Origin: Mycolicibacterium goodii | Lineage (GTDB): Bacteria > Actinomycetota > Actinomycetes > Mycobacteriales > Mycobacteriaceae | Direction: 5' to 3' | Assembly (NCBI RefSeq): GCF_022370755.2 | Contig: NZ_CP092364.2 | Span: forward strand, 5,766,001-5,830,000 | DNA: 64,000 nt | Shown here: positions 43,909 to 52,837 of the stretch, piece by piece | How positions within the stretch are numbered: the first letter of the stretch is position 1 | How the letters are laid out: the number at the start of each line of letters is the position of its first letter | Program-made: the position numbers and the translations under genes | The notes under the pieces: generated by a model | What the model saw: only the letters and a program-made list of their open reading frames with translations | Databases searched by the model: none | Told to the model about the DNA's origin: nothing

Positions 43909-45007
43909 CTAGAGCGGCAAGCAAGTGATCGAGCACCGGGCCACGTGCCGGATAGAGCACAGCTATTTGTTCGTATCTAACCCCGGCATCAACTGCTTCG
44001 GCGACGATTTCCACAGCCGCGTTGGCATGCTCGTCGAGTCCCCCTTCCGCATTAATGATCTCGATGTTGCCTGCGGGAGCGCCCTCCCGGGCCTTCCTCC
44101 CGCGCGCGATGCCTAACGCAGCCTCAGCAGCCTGGATGATGTCCTGGCCGGATCTATAGTTCGTGGTGAGCGGGAAGTCGGTGAAATCGACACGCTGCCG
44201 TAGCTCATTTAGGTACCGGGGGTCTGCGCCAGAGAACCCGAACACTGATTGGTCTCCGTCACCGACAGCAAGAACTGATATACCGGCTGCATCGTGCAGC
44301 GTCACTACCAACTTGTGAAGTACGCCGCCCATGTCCTGATACTCATCCACGAGCAGATACGGAAATTTCGAGCTGAGCAGGTCACGGACCGACGGAAAAG
44401 AATTCACTATCCCCACCGCTCCGACGACCATTGCCTCGAAGTCTGTTTTGCCACGACCAAACAGCTCCGCTTCGTAGAGATGCGCCGCGGCTACCTCTCG
44501 CTGGTCGAATCCCGCGAGGTCCTCATCGCACGCAATCGCACGGCGAATTTTGTTGCTAGCGGCGGTCCGGAATTTCGCATCAAGGTCAGCAATGCCCAGC
44601 TCATCGAAGCACCACTGTAGAAGCTTTTGCTGTCCACTCTCGCCCAATACTGAAGCGGTCGATGGCGCAGGGTAACCGGTTAGAGCAGCGTAGGCGCCCA
44701 GTATCTCGTTTCTGCAGAATGCGTGCACAGTCGAACAAGAAAATCGACGGCTCGTATGGGCTCCCAAAGTGGAAACACGTCGACCAATTTCATCTGCTGC
44801 GGCGTTCGTGTACGTGAGACATGCAACACCCCGGAAGGGTGACAGTTCAGCCTCCAGTAAGTACGCCGCACGGGCGACGAGCGTCCGCGTCTTGCCACTG
44901 CCCGGTCCAGCACTCAGTACGGCGTCACCCTCGTGGAGGACGGCGGCAAGTTGTTCAGCGTTGAGATCGGCTAGTTCGGCCGCAAGGCGATCGCTTACCA
45001 ACATCAT
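43909..45007 (-). pseudogene. GajB-like UvrD helicase, 5' fragment
   Basis: The N-terminal 366 codons of a UvrD/PcrA-type helicase: Walker A SAGPGSGKT at about 32-40, motif Ia CLTYTNAAADEIG, Walker B LLVDEYQDM, motif III VGDGDQSVFGFSGADP, motif IV TTNYRSGQD. Translation runs into the element and ends within it at 43898 after GAC. Starts at ATG 45007 (ATG 45004 is equally possible), 3 bp after the gajA-like stop, with GGAG upstream. Continues at 42138 after the insertion. Confidence 0.9.
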
Positions 45008-45010
45008 CCG

Positions 45011-46978
45011 CTACTCCGACGGCTCCCTAAGTGATTGTGGCAGAAGAGGTTCCTTGCGCACTTGTTCTGAAATCGCATTGAGGGCTTTGAAGATATAGCC
45101 GGAGTAGAAGCTGTCATATACGTCGCTCGGCAGATCGGCTAACCGGTTACCGGTGACCTGCTCCGCAATACGCGCCCGCAGATCGACTTTGGCGATATGC
45201 GCAGCAACACGCTGCGCGAATCTGCCCTTGCCGATGACCGTGATCCGGGAGAGCATCGCGTCTCGTATCGCGACGTCTATAGGTGTCTCCAATTGGTTAT
45301 CAACCCCAGCATTAACGTCGTCGCGCGCCGGCTGCGACGGTGACAGCTCAGCAAATGCTGCCTTGATCTCGTCTCCAAAGAGTGTGCAAAGGTCAGCTTC
45401 CAGCGTCTGCCATCCTACGAATATCCCTGCTTTACCGAGCTCGTCAACGATCGGCTCGCGCCTTGGCACAAGATCCTCATCATCTAATTCGGGCAGTTCT
45501 TTGATGCGCTTCAGCAGTTCTTCCCTCTGCGTCTTGGGCAAGAGCCGCGCCCCGCGCTTGATCCCCGCATGGGTTCGTCGACGCTTGTCTGGATCCGTGT
45601 CACCGTCGGTGACAATCGCGTGTGGTGTCTTGATTCCTTGCTTCCCGAGGAGGGCACGATATGGTCGGAAATCGGTGCCGTGCGCGCTCGCAATCACCAC
45701 GCCGTGGCTGTCGAGATCAAAGCCGGCTGCAGATGCCAGCGCAGGGAGCACATATAGTTCCGCCAAACCTTCAACGACAATCACGCCCGCCGCGAAGAGG
45801 ATTTCAGCGCGACTGACGTCGATGTACCTCTCGAGATCTTCTGCCTGATTCTCCGAGATGGGGAGTCGAGAGGTCGTAGCACCAACGGTGGCGGCGCCTT
45901 TGCTATCGCGACGGAGCACGACGAACGATCCAACCGGCGTCACAGCCGCTACATGTGGACTATGGGTTGTCAGAACTAGCGACGACTCGCTGCGAAGCAG
46001 GTAATGGAACAGTCGCCTCTGTAAGCCAACATGCAGATGAGCTTCGGGTTCTTCAACAGCGACGAGGGTCGCGACGAATTGGTCTGCGGCCCGTTGACGA
46101 GTTAGAACCTCCAGAAGGAGACCGAGGTAGATGACGTTCGCGCTGCCAAGACTGCTGTCTGCCACGCTGCGTGATCGTTCCTGATCGACGAATAGCCGAA
46201 CGGCCCTCAGCAGTTCGTCAGCTCGAGTTGATGCGAAACCCAGCGTGGGCTCGACTGAGAACCGAGGTCCGAGCATGTCGCCGAGTCGATTCGACAGGTG
46301 GGTCTGCAGGGCACCAACATTCTCGTCCTTCGTAAGCTCATCGACCGCTACCGCTATGGCGTCTGCCGTAGCAGCCAGTTTGTCCGGCTTTATGGGCAGA
46401 GACTCGAGAAGGTCTCTGAGCGGATTGCGGCGCCACGATTGCAGGTCGCTCTCTGCGTCTCTTAGAGCTGGTAAGAGCCTCATCGCGATGTCACGTCGGA
46501 TTGAACGAACGTCCTCATCCTCCGCTAGACCCCCGAAGACGATGAAGTCGTAGTCCTGCGAAGTAAGTGGCTCTGGCGGCTCACCGCCTCCCTGCTCTTC
46601 GGAAGCGCCTCCCGCGTCAGGCCCTCTTCTAGGAAAAAATCGATAGGTGAGTCTCGCCGTATACGGCGTGCTCGCTACGACACAGGCCCCGAGGACGGCC
46701 TTGGCGTCGTCGTCATCGTCGAATCCCTGAAGTTCGATCACGACCTTGACTTCCGCCCCGCCAGCCAACCCCCTCGGATGGCCCTCCCATATGTCCTCAG
46801 CACGAAGCATCCGGCGCGTATCCGGAATCGAAGGATCCAGAACCAGCCGTAGGGCTTCGAGGAGATTCGACTTCCCCACCCCGTTCTCACCGACTATCAC
46901 TGCGGGCGAGGGGAATTGATCCAGTTGCAGATGCTCGAAGTTACGGAAATTCTGGATCTCTACGCGCGAGATATGCAA
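45011..46978 (-). CDS. OLD-family ATP-dependent endonuclease (GajA-like)
   Basis: 655 residues. ABC-type ATPase: Walker A GENGVGKS 30-37, signature-like LGSANVIYLG at about 278-287, Walker B VAVEEPEAHLH to 316, H-loop H339. The C-terminal TOPRIM nuclease has VVEGLAELYV with E403 and E407, the strand VIASAHGTDF, and the acidic IVTDGDTDPD with D458 and D460. OLD nuclease plus an adjacent UvrD helicase is the architecture of the Gabija anti-phage system (GajA plus GajB). This gene is intact, but its partner is broken. It ends 3 bp before the helicase start. Confidence 0.88.
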   Translation of the reverse strand: MHISRVEIQNFRNFEHLQLDQFPSPAVIVGENGVGKSNLLEALRLVLDPSIPDTRRMLRAEDIWEGHPRGLAGGAEVKVVIELQGFDDDDDAKAVLGACVVASTPYTARLTYRFFPRRGPDAGGASEEQGGGEPPEPLTSQDYDFIVFGGLAEDEDVRSIRRDIAMRLLPALRDAESDLQSWRRNPLRDLLESLPIKPDKLAATADAIAVAVDELTKDENVGALQTHLSNRLGDMLGPRFSVEPTLGFASTRADELLRAVRLFVDQERSRSVADSSLGSANVIYLGLLLEVLTRQRAADQFVATLVAVEEPEAHLHVGLQRRLFHYLLRSESSLVLTTHSPHVAAVTPVGSFVVLRRDSKGAATVGATTSRLPISENQAEDLERYIDVSRAEILFAAGVIVVEGLAELYVLPALASAAGFDLDSHGVVIASAHGTDFRPYRALLGKQGIKTPHAIVTDGDTDPDKRRRTHAGIKRGARLLPKTQREELLKRIKELPELDDEDLVPRREPIVDELGKAGIFVGWQTLEADLCTLFGDEIKAAFAELSPSQPARDDVNAGVDNQLETPIDVAIRDAMLSRITVIGKGRFAQRVAAHIAKVDLRARIAEQVTGNRLADLPSDVYDSFYSGYIFKALNAISEQVRKEPLLPQSLREPSE

Positions 46979-47371
46979 TGTGTCCTCAGCTTCTCCTGCC
47001 CAGCAGAACTCAGTCCGGATGACCCTCTGCTTCTGCCGGCACCGTCAGTTGTCTAATGTGTCTAACACCGGCTCAGGACATTGCGGTCGATCTATCTGGC
47101 GAGTCGTCGCGGCTTCGTGCGTGTGCTGCATGCCTGCGGTACTGATCTGCGAGGTAGTGCCGGCCTGACGCACCCGTTCGCCCGGCTAATTGACAGCAAT
47201 GTTGGGTCCCGACTGCCCCAAGTATCCAGCGACGCCACCTTGAGCGCTGGCCTGTCTTGAAGGCGATCCGAAAAACCCTTACCCATCGCAACCGCTTTCA
47301 GGGATTTGACGACCGAAATCCCCACGGGCCCGCGCAATGGATGCTAGGTCAGGAACACCCACACAAACACA
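46979..47371. other. Intergenic region between gajA-like gene and tRNA-Leu terminator
   Basis: 393 bp with no convincing gene; it must contain the gajA promoter (minus strand). A TTGACA at about 47189-47194 on the plus strand has no clear partner. Short open frames here are shadows. The region marks the right edge of the accessory island next to the tRNA. Confidence 0.5.
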
Positions 47372-47403
47372 AAGGTCACGAACCATTTCTGGTTCGTGAC
47401 CTT
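47372..47403 (-). terminator. Terminator of tRNA-Leu
   Basis: A perfect 14-bp stem AAGGTCACGAACCA (47372-47385) / TGGTTCGTGACCTT (47390-47403) with a TTTC loop lies 30 bp beyond the tRNA 3' end on the minus strand and is followed by a T/G-rich run (TTTGTGTTTGTGTG). A strong intrinsic terminator. Confidence 0.85.
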
Positions 47404-47433
47404 ATGCGTAGCAGTTCGTAGAACCGCTCGCTG

Positions 47434-47516
47434 TGGGCGAAGGGGGACTTGAACCCCCACGTCCCGAAGGACACTGGCACCTGAAGCCAGCGCGTCTGCC
47501 ATTCCGCCACTCGCCC
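47434..47516 (-). tRNA. tRNA-Leu (anticodon CAG)
   Basis: 83 nt without encoded CCA. The acceptor stem GGGCGAG pairs with TTCGCCC, the D-arm contains GGCGGAATGGCAGACGC, the anticodon stem-loop is CTGGC-TTCAGGT-GCCAG with anticodon CAG, the variable arm is long (TCCTTCGGGACG), and the T-arm is GGGGGTTCAAGTCCCCC. The long variable arm is characteristic of tRNA-Leu. It lies between the accessory island and fhaA, as leuT does relative to fhaA in M. tuberculosis. Confidence 0.97.
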
Positions 47517-47779
47517 TGAATGACCGAGGCAGCGTATCACTGCGCTCGGCCCGATCCCAAACCGGCCGCTCAGGCGCGGTGGAGGTCACCGCAGGTGGTT
47601 TGGCGTCATCAAGATCATGTCACTGACCAGCGGCGATCTGATTCTCAGAATTCTGTTGCTCCCGCACATGTAGTTCCGGCCGATACCATGCTTGTTAGCA
47701 GTGTGGCCAGAGCGACACGCGGTGGTACGAGGCTGCCGTGGTGAGCCACGAACGACGACGAGTGAAGGCGGGCGATGTC

Positions 47780-49234
47780 ATGGGTCTGGTAGACCGCATC
47801 GAACGCAAGCTCGAGTCGACGGTCGGAGACGCCTTCGCGCGGGTGTTCGGCGGTTCGATCGTGCCGCAGGAAGTCGAGGTGGCGTTGCGGCGGGAGGCCG
47901 AGACCCGCGCACGGACCATGGCCGGCGGCCAAGTTTTGGCACCGAACGACTACGTAATTACCCTCAGTGGCACTGACTATCAAAAGGTAAGCGCCGATAC
48001 TGACCTGACCTCGACCACGTTCGCCAAGCATCTGAAGGGATACATCCATGATCAGGGGTGGCAAACGTATGGTGAGGTGGTCGTCAGATTCGAGCAATCA
48101 CCGAATTTGCACACTGGACAATTCCGCGCGCGTGGCGCGGTCAACCCCGATTCGACCGCTGGCGAATCCGCGCGAGCTCCACGTGACCATGCGTTCACCG
48201 CAGAATCAGGAGAACCACCTATGACCGATAACCCGAATTACCGAGGCGGCCAGGGACCGGCGCGGCCCGGTGACGACTACTACGACGACCGTTACGGACG
48301 CCAGGACGATCCGCGTGGCGGGCAGTACCCGCCGGAGCAGGGTGGCTATCCCCCGCAGGACCAGGGCGGCTACCCGCCCCGTGGCGGTTACCCCGATCAG
48401 GGCGGTTACCCGGACCAGGGCGGTTACCCCGACCAGGGTGGCTACCCCGACCAGGGCGGGTACCCGCCGCAGTCCTATGAGCAGCGCCCGCCCGCCGGCT
48501 ACGGCCCGCCGCCGCAGGGTGGCGGCTACGACCGTGGCTACGGCCAGCAGCCCGGCGGTTATCCGCCCGCCGGCCCGCCGGCGGGTCCGCCTCCCGGCGG
48601 CCAGCCCGGATACGGCGCCGACTACGACTACGGCAGGCAGCCAGGCCCGGCCCGGCACGACGACTACGGCCGTCCGGATCCGCGTCAGGGCGGCGGCTAC
48701 CCGGATCAGGGTGGCTACCCGGAGCAGGGCGGCTACGGCGGCCAGGCCTACGGGCGTCCCGATTACGGCCAGCCCGATTACGGCCAGCAGCCCGGCCGCG
48801 GCTACGGCGAACCGCAGGGCGGCTATCCCGAGCAGGGCGGCTACGGCGAACCCAGTCGTGACTACGAGTACGGCGGCGGCGATTACGGCGCTCCCGCAGG
48901 CCAGGGCGGGTACGGCGGCGGCTACGGCGCCGACTATCCGGCCGGCGGCACGACGGTCACGCTGCAGCTCGATGACGGCAGCGGCCGCACGTACCAGTTG
49001 CGTGAAGGCGCCAATGTGATCGGCCGCGGCCAGGACGCGCAGTTCCGGCTGCCCGACACGGGCGTGTCGCGTCGGCACCTGGAGATCCGCTGGGACGGCC
49101 AGGTTGCGTTGCTCTCCGATCTGAACTCCACCAACGGCACCACGGTCAACAACGCACCGGTGCAGGAGTGGCAGCTGGCGGACGGCGACGTGATCCGGCT
49201 GGGCCACTCCGAGATCATCGTGCGCGTGCACTGA
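47780..49234 (+). CDS. fhaA: FhaA, FHA-domain protein of PknB/cell-wall regulation
   Basis: 484 residues from ATG 47780 (GTG 47738 would add 14 residues). The N-terminal about 130 residues are the conserved DUF3662/FhaA-N domain (VGDAFARVFGGSIVPQEVEV, GWQTYGEVVVRFEQS). A long low-complexity Tyr/Pro/Gly/Gln repeat region follows with units such as GGYPDQ from 48380 to 48460. The C-terminal FHA domain has GRGQDAQFRLPDTGVSRRHL and LNSTNGTTVNN. FhaA binds phosphorylated PknB/MviN and affects peptidoglycan regulation (published). It is first of the fhaA-fhaB-pstP-rodA-pbpA-pknA-pknB operon. Confidence 0.95.
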   Translation: MGLVDRIERKLESTVGDAFARVFGGSIVPQEVEVALRREAETRARTMAGGQVLAPNDYVITLSGTDYQKVSADTDLTSTTFAKHLKGYIHDQGWQTYGEVVVRFEQSPNLHTGQFRARGAVNPDSTAGESARAPRDHAFTAESGEPPMTDNPNYRGGQGPARPGDDYYDDRYGRQDDPRGGQYPPEQGGYPPQDQGGYPPRGGYPDQGGYPDQGGYPDQGGYPDQGGYPPQSYEQRPPAGYGPPPQGGGYDRGYGQQPGGYPPAGPPAGPPPGGQPGYGADYDYGRQPGPARHDDYGRPDPRQGGGYPDQGGYPEQGGYGGQAYGRPDYGQPDYGQQPGRGYGEPQGGYPEQGGYGEPSRDYEYGGGDYGAPAGQGGYGGGYGADYPAGGTTVTLQLDDGSGRTYQLREGANVIGRGQDAQFRLPDTGVSRRHLEIRWDGQVALLSDLNSTNGTTVNNAPVQEWQLADGDVIRLGHSEIIVRVH

Positions 49235-49369
49235 GCGCCGCGAGACCGGACACATCGGGGTGACAAGCAGCCCGCTTCACCCGCATGCCCATCGGCGTCC
49301 AAGTATCGTGACGGTGCCTACGGTCGCCGCTGACCGATACCGACGGGACTGTCACGGGGAGGACGCCAG

Positions 49370-49837
49370 ATGCAGGGGTTAGTGCTGCAGCTGACGCGCG
49401 TCGGCTTCCTGTTGCTGCTATGGCTGTTCATCTGGTCGGTGCTACGCATCCTGCGCACCGACATCTATGCCCCCACGGGCGCGGTGATGGTGAGACGTGG
49501 GCTGGCGCTTCGTGGCTCGTTGCTGCCCAACCGGCAGCGCCGGCATGTCGCGCGTCAGCTCGTGGTCACCGAGGGCGCACTGGCCGGCACCCGCATCACG
49601 CTGGGCAACCAGCCGGTATTGATCGGCCGCGCAGACGACTCGACGCTGGTGCTCACCGATGACTACGCGTCGACGCGCCACGCCAGACTGTCGCCACGAG
49701 GCTCTGAGTGGTACGTCGAGGACCTAGGATCGACCAACGGCACTTACCTTGACAGGGCGAAGGTGACAACAGCAGTAAAGGTTCCCATTGGCGCGCCGGT
49801 GCGAATCGGCAAGACGGTAATCGAGCTGCGCCCGTGA
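49370..49837 (+). CDS. fhaB: FhaB/FipA, membrane FHA-domain protein
   Basis: 155 residues: an N-terminal membrane helix (VGFLLLLWLFIWSVLRIL, about 11-28), a linker, and a C-terminal FHA domain with GRADDSTLVLTDDYASTRHA and LGSTNGTYLDRAKV. A GGGGAGG ribosome site precedes ATG 49370. FhaB (FipA) is a substrate of the PknA/PknB kinases and links FtsZ and FtsQ under stress in M. tuberculosis (published). It is 135 bp downstream of fhaA and 49 bp upstream of pstP. Confidence 0.95.
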   Translation: MQGLVLQLTRVGFLLLLWLFIWSVLRILRTDIYAPTGAVMVRRGLALRGSLLPNRQRRHVARQLVVTEGALAGTRITLGNQPVLIGRADDSTLVLTDDYASTRHARLSPRGSEWYVEDLGSTNGTYLDRAKVTTAVKVPIGAPVRIGKTVIELRP

Positions 49838-49886
49838 TACCGCGCACGCGAGCAGCAGATCAGATACCGCGCACGCGAGGAGCAGA

Positions 49887-51425
49887 ATGACCCTCGTTCT
49901 CCGCTACGCGGCCCGCAGCGACCGCGGACTGGTCCGCGCCAACAATGAGGACTCGGTGTACGCGGGTGCCCGGTTGTTGGCGCTGGCCGACGGCATGGGT
50001 GGGCACGCCGCCGGTGAGGTCGCGTCACAACTGGTGATCGCCGCGCTCGCGCATCTCGACGACGACGAGCCAGGCGGCGATCTGCTGAGCAAGCTGCACG
50101 CCGCGGTCGCCGAGGGCAACGCCGCGATCGCCGCGCACGTCGAGGCCGATCCCGAACTCGACGGCATGGGCACCACTCTGACCGCGATCCTGTTCGCCGG
50201 CAACCGTCTCGGCCTGGTCCACATCGGCGACTCCCGCGGCTATCTGCTGCGCGACGGTGAGCTGACGCAGATCACCAAGGACGACACGTTCGTGCAGACC
50301 CTCGTCGACGAGGGCCGTATCACGGCCGAGGAGGCCCACAGTCACCCACAGCGTTCGCTGATCATGCGTGCGCTCACCGGGCATGAGGTCGAGCCGACCC
50401 TGATCATGCGCGAGGCGAAGGCCGGGGACCGTTACCTGCTGTGTTCGGACGGCCTGTCGGACCCGGTGAGCCAGGAGACCATCCACGAGGCCCTGCAGAT
50501 CGAGGATGTCGCCGAAAGCGCCGACCGGCTCATCGAATTGGCGCTACGCGGCGGCGGGCCCGACAACGTCACGGTGGTCGTCGCCGACGTCGTCGACTAC
50601 GACTACGGCCAGACGCAGCCGATCCTGGCCGGTGCGGTGTCCGGTGACGACGACCAGAGCGCCCCGCCGAACACCGCCGCGGGCCGGGCCTCGGCGTTCA
50701 ACCCGCGCCGCAACGAACCCAAACGCGTCATCCCGCAACCCGCCGAACCGGCCCGCAAGCCGCGTTCGCGCCGCCGCATGATCATCGCCGCGGTGCTGCT
50801 GGTGCTGGTCGTGGTGGCGGGACTGGCGATCGGCCGCGAGATCCTGCGCAACAACTACTACGTCGCCGAACACGACGGCACGGTGTCGATCATGCGCGGC
50901 GTGCAAGGCTCGTTCCTTGGCATCGCGCTGCAGGAGCCCTACCGGCTCGGCTGCCTCAACGCCCGCAACGAACTGTCACTGATCGGCGCCAACGAGAACC
51001 GCGAAGGTCTCGGCTGCCGGCTCATGGCCGTCAACGACATGCGCCCGTCGGAACGCGCCCAGGTGGTCGCGGGGCTGCCCGGCGGCACACTCGACGAGGC
51101 GTTCGCCCAGATCGGCGAACTCGCCCGCAGCTCGCTGCTGCCGGTCTGCGCACCGCCAAAGCCCACGAAGACCACCACGACACCTCCTCCCCCGCCGGGC
51201 TCGCCGTCGCCGACGCCCGGAGCCGGCGGGCGAGGCGCGGGTGAATCCCCGATACCGCCGAGCCCGAGCCCCAGTCCGACGGCCGCACCGAGCCCCTCCG
51301 TGCCGTCCGGGGTGCCCGGTTCGCCGAATCCGCCGCCTCCGGCCTCGCCGTCGCCGTCGCCGACCGTGACCGCACTGCCTCCCCCACCACCACAACCGGG
51401 GACGAACTGCCGGGCGGTGTCATGA
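49887..51425 (+). CDS. pstP: PstP, PP2C-type Ser/Thr phosphatase
   Basis: 512 residues. The cytosolic PP2C domain (1-235) has the metal-binding motifs SDRGLVRANNEDSVY, LADGMGGHAAGEVAS, HIGDSRGYLLRDGEL and SDGLSDPVSQE plus GGGPDNVTVVVAD. One membrane helix spans about 299-318. An extracytoplasmic domain and a Pro/Ser-rich tail follow. PstP dephosphorylates PknA, PknB and their targets. The tail is unusually long and repetitive. Its stop overlaps the rodA start (ATGA). Confidence 0.95.
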   Translation: MTLVLRYAARSDRGLVRANNEDSVYAGARLLALADGMGGHAAGEVASQLVIAALAHLDDDEPGGDLLSKLHAAVAEGNAAIAAHVEADPELDGMGTTLTAILFAGNRLGLVHIGDSRGYLLRDGELTQITKDDTFVQTLVDEGRITAEEAHSHPQRSLIMRALTGHEVEPTLIMREAKAGDRYLLCSDGLSDPVSQETIHEALQIEDVAESADRLIELALRGGGPDNVTVVVADVVDYDYGQTQPILAGAVSGDDDQSAPPNTAAGRASAFNPRRNEPKRVIPQPAEPARKPRSRRRMIIAAVLLVLVVVAGLAIGREILRNNYYVAEHDGTVSIMRGVQGSFLGIALQEPYRLGCLNARNELSLIGANENREGLGCRLMAVNDMRPSERAQVVAGLPGGTLDEAFAQIGELARSSLLPVCAPPKPTKTTTTPPPPPGSPSPTPGAGGRGAGESPIPPSPSPSPTAAPSPSVPSGVPGSPNPPPPASPSPSPTVTALPPPPPQPGTNCRAVS

Positions 51426-52837
51426 CGACGCAACCCCAGTCGCCGGTTACCGTCACGCCGCCGCTACCGAACCGGCGCAACGCGGAGCTGCTGCTGCTGG
51501 GGTTCGCGGCGCTGATCACCACCGTGGCCCTGTTGATCGTCGAGGCCAACCAGGAGCAGGGCGTGACCTGGGACCTGGCCCGCTACATGATCGGCTACCT
51601 GGCGCTGTTCGGCGCCGCGCACCTCGCGGTGCGCCGATTCGCGCCATACGCGGACCCGTTGCTGCTGCCGGTCGTGGCGCTGCTCAACGGCCTTGGCCTG
51701 GTGATGATCCACCGACTCGACCTCGCCGAGGGCGAGCTGACGGCCGACGGGCTCGGCGGCACCGCGAACCAGCAGATGCTGTGGACGCTGGTCGGTGTGT
51801 TGGCGTTCGCGCTCGTGGTGGTCTTCCTCAAGGACCACCGGATGCTGTCGCGCTACGGCTACGTGTTCGGACTGACAGGCCTTGTCCTGCTTGCCATTCC
51901 GGCAGTGCTGCCCGCGAGGTTCTCCGAACAGTACGGCGCCAAGATCTGGATCCAGTTCCCCGGCTTCTCGATCCAGCCCGCCGAGTTCTCCAAGATCCTG
52001 TTGCTGATCTTCTTCTCCGCGGTTCTGGTGTCCAAGCGCAGCCTGTTCACCAGCGCGGGCAAACACGTCCTCGGCGTCGATCTGCCCCGACCCCGGGACC
52101 TGGCGCCGCTGCTGGTCGCCTGGGCCGCGTCGGTCGGCATCATGATCTTCGAAAAAGACCTGGGCACTTCACTTCTGCTGTACGCGTCGTTCCTGGTGCT
52201 GCTGTACGTCGCCACCGAACGGCTCAGCTGGGTCGTGATCGGCCTTGCGCTGTTCGCGGCGGGAAGTGTGGTGGCCTACAACATCTTCGGGCACGTGCAG
52301 GTGCGCGTGCAGACGTGGCTCGACCCGTTCGCCGATCCCGACGGCGCCGGATACCAGATGGTGCAGTCGCTGTTCAGTTTCGCGACCGGTGGGATTTTCG
52401 GCACCGGGCTGGGCAACGGTCAGCCCGGCACCGTCCCGGCCGCTGCCACCGACTTCATCACCGCCGCGATCGGTGAGGAGCTCGGATTGGTCGGTCTGGC
52501 AGGTGTTCTCATGCTGTACACCATCGTCATCATCCGGGGCCTGCGCACGGCTATCGCGGTGCGCGACAGCTTCGGCAAACTGCTCGCGGCCGGGCTGGCC
52601 TCGACGCTGGCGATCCAGTTGTTCATCGTCGTCGGCGGTGTCACCCGGCTGATCCCGTTGACCGGGCTCACCACGCCGTGGATGTCGTACGGCGGGTCGT
52701 CGCTGTTGGCGAACTACGTGCTGCTGGGGATCCTCGTGGTGATCTCGCATGCGGCCCGTAGGCCGATCACCACGTCGAAGCCGCCGAATGCGACGCCGAT
52801 CGCCGCGGCCAGCACCGAGGTGATCGAGAAGGTATGA
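51422..52837 (+). CDS. rodA: RodA, SEDS peptidoglycan polymerase
   Basis: 471 residues with about 12 membrane helices. SEDS motifs are intact: GAKIWIQFPGFSIQPAEFSK (with the conserved Pro-Ala-Glu), WLDPFADPDGAGYQMVQSLF and the closing PLTGLTTPWMSYGGSSLLAN. SEDS proteins are peptidoglycan glycosyltransferases that work with a class B PBP; the partner is the next gene. The ATG overlaps the pstP stop and the stop overlaps the pbpA start, so the set is tightly coupled. Confidence 0.96.
   Translation: MTTQPQSPVTVTPPLPNRRNAELLLLGFAALITTVALLIVEANQEQGVTWDLARYMIGYLALFGAAHLAVRRFAPYADPLLLPVVALLNGLGLVMIHRLDLAEGELTADGLGGTANQQMLWTLVGVLAFALVVVFLKDHRMLSRYGYVFGLTGLVLLAIPAVLPARFSEQYGAKIWIQFPGFSIQPAEFSKILLLIFFSAVLVSKRSLFTSAGKHVLGVDLPRPRDLAPLLVAWAASVGIMIFEKDLGTSLLLYASFLVLLYVATERLSWVVIGLALFAAGSVVAYNIFGHVQVRVQTWLDPFADPDGAGYQMVQSLFSFATGGIFGTGLGNGQPGTVPAAATDFITAAIGEELGLVGLAGVLMLYTIVIIRGLRTAIAVRDSFGKLLAAGLASTLAIQLFIVVGGVTRLIPLTGLTTPWMSYGGSSLLANYVLLGILVVISHAARRPITTSKPPNATPIAAASTEVIEKV

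Noticed and set aside
48380..48470. Possible CRISPR-like repeat array
   Set aside because: The repeats are contiguous coding repeats of FhaA with no unique spacers.
48206..49255. 349-codon minus-strand frame in fhaA
   Set aside because: It is a shadow created by the repetitive Tyr/Pro/Gly coding tract; there are no start signals.
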